Source: RGIG426 sp045600765 (GTDB lineage Bacteria; Bacillota; Clostridia; Oscillospirales; Acutalibacteraceae). From it: DNA of 5,991 bases. Position 1 is the first letter of the stretch. Each line of letters begins with the position of its first letter. Positions 1 to 3,172 of this stretch are shown in pieces. A model generated the notes under the pieces. It saw nothing but the letters and a program-made list of their open reading frames with translations, was not told the origin of the DNA and did not search any database. The DNA is taken from NCBI GenBank assembly GCA_045600765.1, contig JAZRYM010000003.1, positions 1 to 5,991 of the forward strand, given 5' to 3'. A program made the translations under genes and the position numbers.

Positions 1-4
1 AGCG

Positions 5-113
5 CCTTAAAACACAGATTTTGGATGAAGAACGCGAAAAACCGCCCCGACTATACTGACGTATAGCGGGGCGGTTTGACAATGTTCTGCGCCAAAATCT
101 CGTGTTTTTAAGG
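5..113. repeat. Large nested imperfect inverted repeat (cruciform-like), intergenic
   Basis: A 109-nt near-palindrome with three paired layers. The outer arms at 5-24 and 92-113 form 20 base pairs, interrupted only by single-base bulges at C101 and T109. A middle helix pairs 29-33 with 84-88 (5 bp). The inner GC-rich helix pairs 39-56 with 61-77 (17 bp, A50 bulged) around a TGAC loop. Internal loops separate the layers. I see no ORF with a ribosome binding site and no transposase. On the minus strand the inner hairpin is followed by five Ts, so it could act as a terminator in that direction; on the plus strand only three Ts follow. It could be a miniature inverted-repeat element, a terminator for the gene upstream of the window, or a structured RNA. 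The structure is directly visible; its function is unknown. Confidence 0.8.
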
Positions 114-186
114 AATACATTCCTTACGAACTCCCGGCCAAGGGCGCTCTTTTTTCTTGCTTTTTTGTTTATTTTCTGCATATCCC

Positions 187-228
187 TCCCATACTCGCCA
201 TAGAGTGAAACGAGGTGAGAGTATGGGA
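187..228 (+). promoter_or_regulatory. Leader hairpin covering the start codon of the yaaL-like gene
   Basis: Positions 187-196 (TCCCATACTC) and 219-228 (GAGTATGGGA) are a perfect 10-bp inverted repeat with a 22-nt loop. The right arm contains the start codon at 223-225, and the loop carries the Shine-Dalgarno sequence GAGGTGA (212-218). In mRNA this helix would bury the AUG while leaving the ribosome binding site mostly exposed. It could therefore dampen or condition translation of the yaaL-bofA pair. The pairing is seen in the sequence; any regulatory role is inference. Confidence 0.5.
212..218 (+). promoter_or_regulatory. Ribosome binding site of the yaaL-like gene
   Basis: GAGGTGA is a seven-base match to the complement of the 16S rRNA 3' end and ends four bases before the ATG at 223. 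It selects 223 as the start over an upstream in-frame codon at 157, which would add residues with no resemblance to the family and has no comparable site. Confidence 0.8.
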
Positions 229-480
229 AATTCGTTGAAAAACGCGCTGTTGAAACCTCCGTCCGAAAGCGAATTGCAACAAGCCATTCGCTTCACTTGT
301 GACGAACTCGCGCGGGTGAAAACCTGCTTTGAAATGGAATCCGACCCGGAACTGATTGAAGCGTATATCTACGAGCAAAAGGCGCTTGCCGCCCGCTATC
401 GCTATCTCCTGAAAATCGCGAAAGAGCAAGGGCACACCGCCACCTTTTGCCCGCCGTTTTCGGGGAGGGATGCGGGATGA
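223..480 (+). CDS. yaaL: YaaL-like DUF2508 family protein
   Basis: Encodes an 85-residue soluble, probably all-helical protein of unknown biochemical role. The C-terminal half matches the DUF2508 pattern: alternating acidic and hydrophobic helix positions, then DPELIEAYIYEQKA (about 41-54) and the signature ARYRYLLKIAKEQG (57-70), comparable to the RYxYLLxxAKxxG block of YaaL proteins. Length is normal for the family. There is no signal peptide or membrane segment. The start at 223 follows a good Shine-Dalgarno sequence, but the codon sits inside a predicted leader hairpin. The stop overlaps the bofA-like start as ATGA (477-480), so the two are probably translationally coupled. In Bacillus and many Clostridia yaaL lies between recR and bofA, which supports the call. 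I see no convincing promoter upstream; a weak TTGCTT at 157-162 lacks a good -10 partner. Confidence 0.85.
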   Translation: MGNSLKNALLKPPSESELQQAIRFTCDELARVKTCFEMESDPELIEAYIYEQKALAARYRYLLKIAKEQGHTATFCPPFSGRDAG

Positions 481-743
481 CCTTGTTTTTATGGTGCGCG
501 GTCGCCGTCGGTGCGGCGGCGCTTCTTGCCGTCGGCGTGGCGTTTATCGCCACCGGCAACCCGCTGAAATCCCTCGGAAAATCCGCTCTCGGCGGATTTT
601 TGACCCTGGCGGCGGTCAACGTAACCGGCGGACTGACCGGTGTTTCGCTCGGACTCGGGTGGTTGTCGGTCGCCACGTGCACGTTTCTCGGGATGCCGGG
701 CGTGGCAATGCTGTTGTTCCTCAAAACCGTCTTTCTGTTATAA
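477..743 (+). CDS. bofA: BofA-family membrane protein (pro-sigma-K processing inhibitor family)
   Basis: An 88-residue integral membrane protein. In B. subtilis, BofA sits in the outer forespore membrane and restrains the intramembrane protease SpoIVFB, which activates sigma-K in the mother cell. Visible here are a hydrophobic segment at 3-25, the NPLKSLGKSA linker (28-37), a second hydrophobic segment with AVN (46-48) followed by GG (51-52), and a C-terminal hydrophobic stretch containing LGMPG (71-75) and a late lysine (83). These match the family layout and length. The start at 477 follows GGAGGG (464-469) with seven-base spacing and overlaps the previous stop as ATGA. An in-frame TTG at 447 is less likely. 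The position equivalent to Asn61 of B. subtilis BofA appears to be Gly61 and position 64 is Ser, while Asn48 is kept, so inhibitor function may differ. A terminator hairpin follows. Confidence 0.85.
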   Translation: MTLFLWCAVAVGAAALLAVGVAFIATGNPLKSLGKSALGGFLTLAAVNVTGGLTGVSLGLGWLSVATCTFLGMPGVAMLLFLKTVFLL

Positions 744-764
744 CCGAAAATACCCAAACCAAAA

Positions 765-797
765 AACGCGGTGTGGTTTCCCACACCGCGTTGCGTT
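765..797. terminator. Bidirectional rho-independent terminator between convergent genes
   Basis: A perfect 12-bp stem pairs 765-776 with 781-792 around the four-base loop TTTC. On the minus strand it is followed by six Ts (complement of 761-766), a strong terminator for the cysteine-rich gene. On the plus strand the stem is followed by a less regular T-rich stretch (GCGTTTTTGTT), which would terminate yaaL-bofA. It lies 21 nt past the bofA stop and 21 nt past the stop of the minus-strand gene. Confidence 0.85.
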
Positions 798-813
798 TTT
801 GTTAGCCTTTTTA

Positions 814-1257
814 TTAGCCTTTCTTTTTCTTCCCCTCGGCGGAAATAACGGCGTTCAGCGCCACAATGCGCGTGCCGCCGGTACGCATAGCCTCTTCCTC
901 GTCAAAAGTCATCTGCCGCCCGCAAACGGGGCACAAATCGAGGCACTTTTCGGAATCGACTTCCACCGCCACCTGCAACCCCGTGCGGTGCGCGACGCAA
1001 GCGCGTTGCGGTGCGCCGACCACCTCCGCGTGGCCGCAACGGCAAGACACCACTTTCACCGTATGGTCGCGCCCTTTGGCTTTCAGCGCGTTCAAAATGC
1101 GCGGGCAATACAGCAGGTCGTTCGGCGCGGATTTGACCGCCGCCGCCATAGACAAATCGGATACAAGGTCAAGCGAACACCGTCCGGTTTTCATATAGTA
1201 ACAAGTCGATTTTTGGAGCAAAATCGTCGCTTCAAGCATCCCTTTTACGTCGCTCAT
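814..1257 (-). CDS. Cysteine-rich protein of unknown function
   Basis: I do not recognise this 147-residue protein. It has nine cysteines: 19, 27, 51, 72, 74, 87, 105, 109 and 112. The second half has a CRC pair (72-74), Cys87, then CLDLCPVCG (105-113), whose CPxCG knuckle is typical of zinc ribbons. A metal-binding domain using 72/74/87 and 105/109/112 is therefore plausible. The N-terminal 60 residues look helical and carry Cys19, Cys27 and Cys51. The C-terminus is basic (KKKKG). No signal peptide or membrane segment is seen. The start at 1257 is chosen because AGGAGGT lies seven bases upstream; an in-frame ATG 17 codons earlier lacks such a site and lies inside the predicted promoter. Base and codon use resemble the neighbours. 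It is a single-gene unit with its own promoter, divergent from plsX and convergent with bofA. Coding status is well supported; function is not. Confidence 0.8.
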   Translation of the reverse strand: MSDVKGMLEATILLQKSTCYYMKTGRCSLDLVSDLSMAAAVKSAPNDLLYCPRILNALKAKGRDHTVKVVSCRCGHAEVVGAPQRACVAHRTGLQVAVEVDSEKCLDLCPVCGRQMTFDEEEAMRTGGTRIVALNAVISAEGKKKKG

Positions 1258-1264
1258 TTCCGCA

Positions 1265-1270
1265 CCTCCT
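1265..1270 (-). promoter_or_regulatory. Ribosome binding site of the cysteine-rich gene
   Basis: On the minus strand this reads AGGAGG, followed by T, seven bases before the ATG at 1257. It is near-consensus and decides the start in favour of the 147-residue product over the 164-residue alternative. Confidence 0.85.
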
Positions 1271-1296
1271 CTCGGTTTCCCGTCTCTTGCCCACTT

Positions 1297-1325
1297 ATCA
1301 TAGCACACCCGCCGAAAAAGCGCAA
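1297..1325 (-). promoter_or_regulatory. Probable SigA-type promoter of the cysteine-rich gene
   Basis: On the minus strand TTGCGC (1325-1320) and TATGAT (1302-1297) are separated by exactly 17 bases, and a TG one base before the -10 box makes it an extended -10. The -35 is weak (3 of 6) and the -10 is good (5 of 6). It lies about 40 nt upstream of the start codon at 1257 and fires away from plsX. Confidence 0.6.
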
Positions 1326-1365
1326 CCTTTCGCGCGGAAAAAATGGCAAAAATCGCGTAAAAAAA

Positions 1366-1394
1366 TTGACATTTTCCATTTAATAGGATATAAT
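1366..1394 (+). promoter_or_regulatory. Consensus SigA promoter of the plsX-rnc-smc operon
   Basis: TTGACA (1366-1371) and TATAAT (1389-1394) are both perfect six-of-six matches with an optimal 17-base spacer. A run of seven As (1359-1365) just upstream may act as an UP-like element. Transcription should begin near 1401, leaving a leader of about 44 nt. I do not see the FapR operator that overlaps the plsX-region promoter in Bacillus, so expression may be constitutive and strong. Confidence 0.9.
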
Positions 1395-1444
1395 AAAGTG
1401 TCTATATATTGCAAAAACAGCCATAACGGTTAAGGAGGAACGGT

Positions 1445-2458
1445 ATGCGTGTTATTTTGGATGCTCACGGCGGCGACAATGCCCCGCTTGAAGCGATAAA
1501 GGGAGCCGTGCTCGCCGCAAAAGAATACGGACACACCGTCGTGTTGTGCGGCAACGAGCCGGAGCTTCGCGCCCTTGCCGAAGCGGAACACCTCTCCCTT
1601 GACCGCATCGAATTTCTGCACGCGGACGACGTGATTACAATGGAGGACGAACCGGGCAGCGTGCTCAAAGCGCACAAAGATTGCTCGATGGCGGTGGGAC
1701 TGCGCGCCGTTGCCGCCGGGCAAGGCGACGCCTTCGTCTCCGCGGGAAGCACCGGCGCCCTTTTAATGGGCGCGACTTTCCTCGTAAAACGCATCAAAGG
1801 CGTGTCTCGCCCCGCTATCGGTTCGGTGCTCCCGAGCGATAAGGAGCCGTTTTTGCTCCTCGATATGGGTGCCAACGTCGAATGCCGTCCCGAAATGTTG
1901 CTCCAATTCGCCCACATGGGCAGTTTGTATATGACCCACGTCATCAAACGCGGCGAACCCGCTTCGGTGGGATTGCTCAACGTCGGCACGGAAGACACCA
2001 AAGGCGGCGATATGCAAAAAGCCGCGTTCGCCCTGCTGAAAGAGAGCAGCTTGCCCTTTGTCGGCAACGTGGAAGCGCGCCAAGTTCCGCTCGGCGAAGT
2101 GGACGTCGTGGTGGCGGACGGGTTTTCGGGCAACGTCCTGCTCAAAACCATTGAGGGCACCGCAATGATGATGATGCACAAACTCAAAGGCGTGTTTTTC
2201 AAAAACATCCGCTCCAAATTGGCGGCGTTGCTCGTCAAAGGCGGGTTGTCCGACCTTAAAAAGATGATGGACACCGCGGAATACGGCGGCGCACCCATTC
2301 TCGGCGTGAAATGCCCCGTCATTAAAGCGCACGGCAACGCCAACGCCGTCGCGTTCAAAAACGCCATTCGCGTGGCAACGGAATTCGCGGGTGCAAACGT
2401 GATTGCCAAAATCGAAGCGGCACTCGCCGCCGAAAAGGAGGGTGCGCCCGTTGAATGA
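1445..2458 (+). CDS. plsX: Phosphate acyltransferase PlsX (acyl-ACP:phosphate acyltransferase)
   Basis: PlsX converts acyl-ACP and phosphate to acyl-phosphate, the acyl donor used by PlsY in the first step of phosphatidic acid synthesis; it is a soluble protein that associates with the membrane surface. The 337-residue length is typical. Family motifs are present in order: DAHGGDNAP (6-14, usually DAMGGDNAP), SAGSTGALL (99-107), RPAIGSVLP (122-130), LLDMGANVECRPEML (138-152), NVGTEDTKGGD (179-189), FVGNVEAR (205-212), VADGFSGNVLLKTIEG (223-238) and the C-terminal YGGAPILGV with HGNANA (280-301). The ATG at 1445 follows AAGGAGG (1432-1438) with six-base spacing. It is the first gene of an operon with rnc, which it overlaps by eight bases. 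Substitution of the usual methionine by His8 in the first motif is the only oddity. Confidence 0.97.
   Translation: MRVILDAHGGDNAPLEAIKGAVLAAKEYGHTVVLCGNEPELRALAEAEHLSLDRIEFLHADDVITMEDEPGSVLKAHKDCSMAVGLRAVAAGQGDAFVSAGSTGALLMGATFLVKRIKGVSRPAIGSVLPSDKEPFLLLDMGANVECRPEMLLQFAHMGSLYMTHVIKRGEPASVGLLNVGTEDTKGGDMQKAAFALLKESSLPFVGNVEARQVPLGEVDVVVADGFSGNVLLKTIEGTAMMMMHKLKGVFFKNIRSKLAALLVKGGLSDLKKMMDTAEYGGAPILGVKCPVIKAHGNANAVAFKNAIRVATEFAGANVIAKIEAALAAEKEGAPVE
2435..2441 (+). promoter_or_regulatory. Ribosome binding site of rnc, inside plsX
   Basis: AAGGAGG lies within the last codons of plsX, nine bases before TTG at 2451. This spacing supports TTG as the rnc start. The next candidate, ATG at 2472, would be 30 bases away and would remove the first seven residues of RNase III. 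Confidence 0.75.
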
Positions 2459-3125
2459 CCTCGACACGCTGATGGAGCGCATCGGCTACCGCTTCAAAAA
2501 CCCCGCGTTGCTCGAACGGGCGCTCACCCACTCGTCCTACGCCAACGAGCGCAACGTCGAAAGCAACGAGCGGCTCGAATTTTTAGGCGACTCGGCGCTC
2601 GGCTTTATTGCCGCCGACTATCTGTATAAACACGAAACGGGAAGCGAGGGCAAACTCTCGAAACACCGCGCTTCCGTCGTCTGCGAAAAGGCGCTTGCCC
2701 ACTACTCGCGTACCCTCGGCGTAGGCGATTGTCTGCGCCTCGGCAAAGGGGAACGGTTAAACGGCGGTGCCGACCGCGAATCCACCCTTGAAGATGCGTT
2801 TGAAGCCATCGTCGGCGCGATGTATCTGGACGGCGGCATCGAACCCGCCCGCGCCTTTGTGCTCCCCTTCCTCGAAACGGAACTGCACAACACGAAACAC
2901 CACCAGTTTTGCGACTACAAAACGCTGCTTCAAGAAGTGGTGCAACACAGCCCGGAAGAAATTTTGCAATACGTCCTCGTCGGCGAGGATGGGCCCGACC
3001 ACGACAAAAAGTTCACGGTGGAAGTCCACTTAAACAGCAACGTCATTGGTCGCGGCATCGGCAAAACAAAACGCGAAGCCGAACAGCAAGGCGCTCGCGA
3101 AGCGCTGAAATTGATGGGCTTTTGA
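2451..3125 (+). CDS. rnc: Ribonuclease III
   Basis: RNase III cleaves double-stranded RNA, releasing rRNA precursors and processing structured mRNAs in the cytoplasm. The 224-residue product has the standard two parts. The catalytic domain (about 5-150) carries the signature NERLEFLGDS (39-48), with metal and catalytic residues Glu40, Glu43 and Asp47, and the second cluster LEDAFEAIVGAMYLDGG (113-129) with Asp115 and Glu118. The spacing agrees with known bacterial enzymes. A dsRNA-binding domain follows (about 155-223), from DYKTLLQE through the KKFTVEV strand to the GKTKREAEQQGAREAL helix. The TTG start at 2451 is chosen from the Shine-Dalgarno position and the normal N-terminus it gives. 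The gene overlaps plsX by eight bases, so coupled translation is likely. No acpP separates the two, unlike many relatives. Confidence 0.95.
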   Translation: MNDLDTLMERIGYRFKNPALLERALTHSSYANERNVESNERLEFLGDSALGFIAADYLYKHETGSEGKLSKHRASVVCEKALAHYSRTLGVGDCLRLGKGERLNGGADRESTLEDAFEAIVGAMYLDGGIEPARAFVLPFLETELHNTKHHQFCDYKTLLQEVVQHSPEEILQYVLVGEDGPDHDKKFTVEVHLNSNVIGRGIGKTKREAEQQGAREALKLMGF

Positions 3126-3172
3126 CTTTTCCCCATTCCCCGTAATTTTTCCCACCAAAAGGATGTGAAACT

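Noticed and set aside
1..66. C-terminal end of an upstream gene (frames stopping at 57-59 or 64-66)
   Set aside because: The short readings pass through the left arms of the palindrome and match no protein end I know, such as RecR. I cannot support a partial gene.
1..125. SRP RNA or 6S RNA as the identity of the rod-like inverted repeat
   Set aside because: SRP RNA often lies near dnaX-recR, but the conserved helix 8 sequence (GTCAGGTCCGGAAGGAAGC-like) is absent. The length and loop pattern do not fit 6S RNA.
640..1383. A 247-codon plus-strand open frame spanning the terminator and the cysteine-rich gene
   Set aside because: It starts inside bofA, reads through the hairpin terminator, has no good ribosome binding site, and its arginine-rich composition is that of an antisense shadow.
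1465..2409. Long minus-strand open frames opposite plsX (including 1763-2482)
   Set aside because: PlsX motifs occupy the plus strand throughout; these are compositional shadows.
3126..3172. Terminator or promoter between rnc and smc
   Set aside because: The 47-nt gap is pyrimidine-rich but shows no hairpin and no paired -35/-10 boxes, so smc is best read as part of the same operon.
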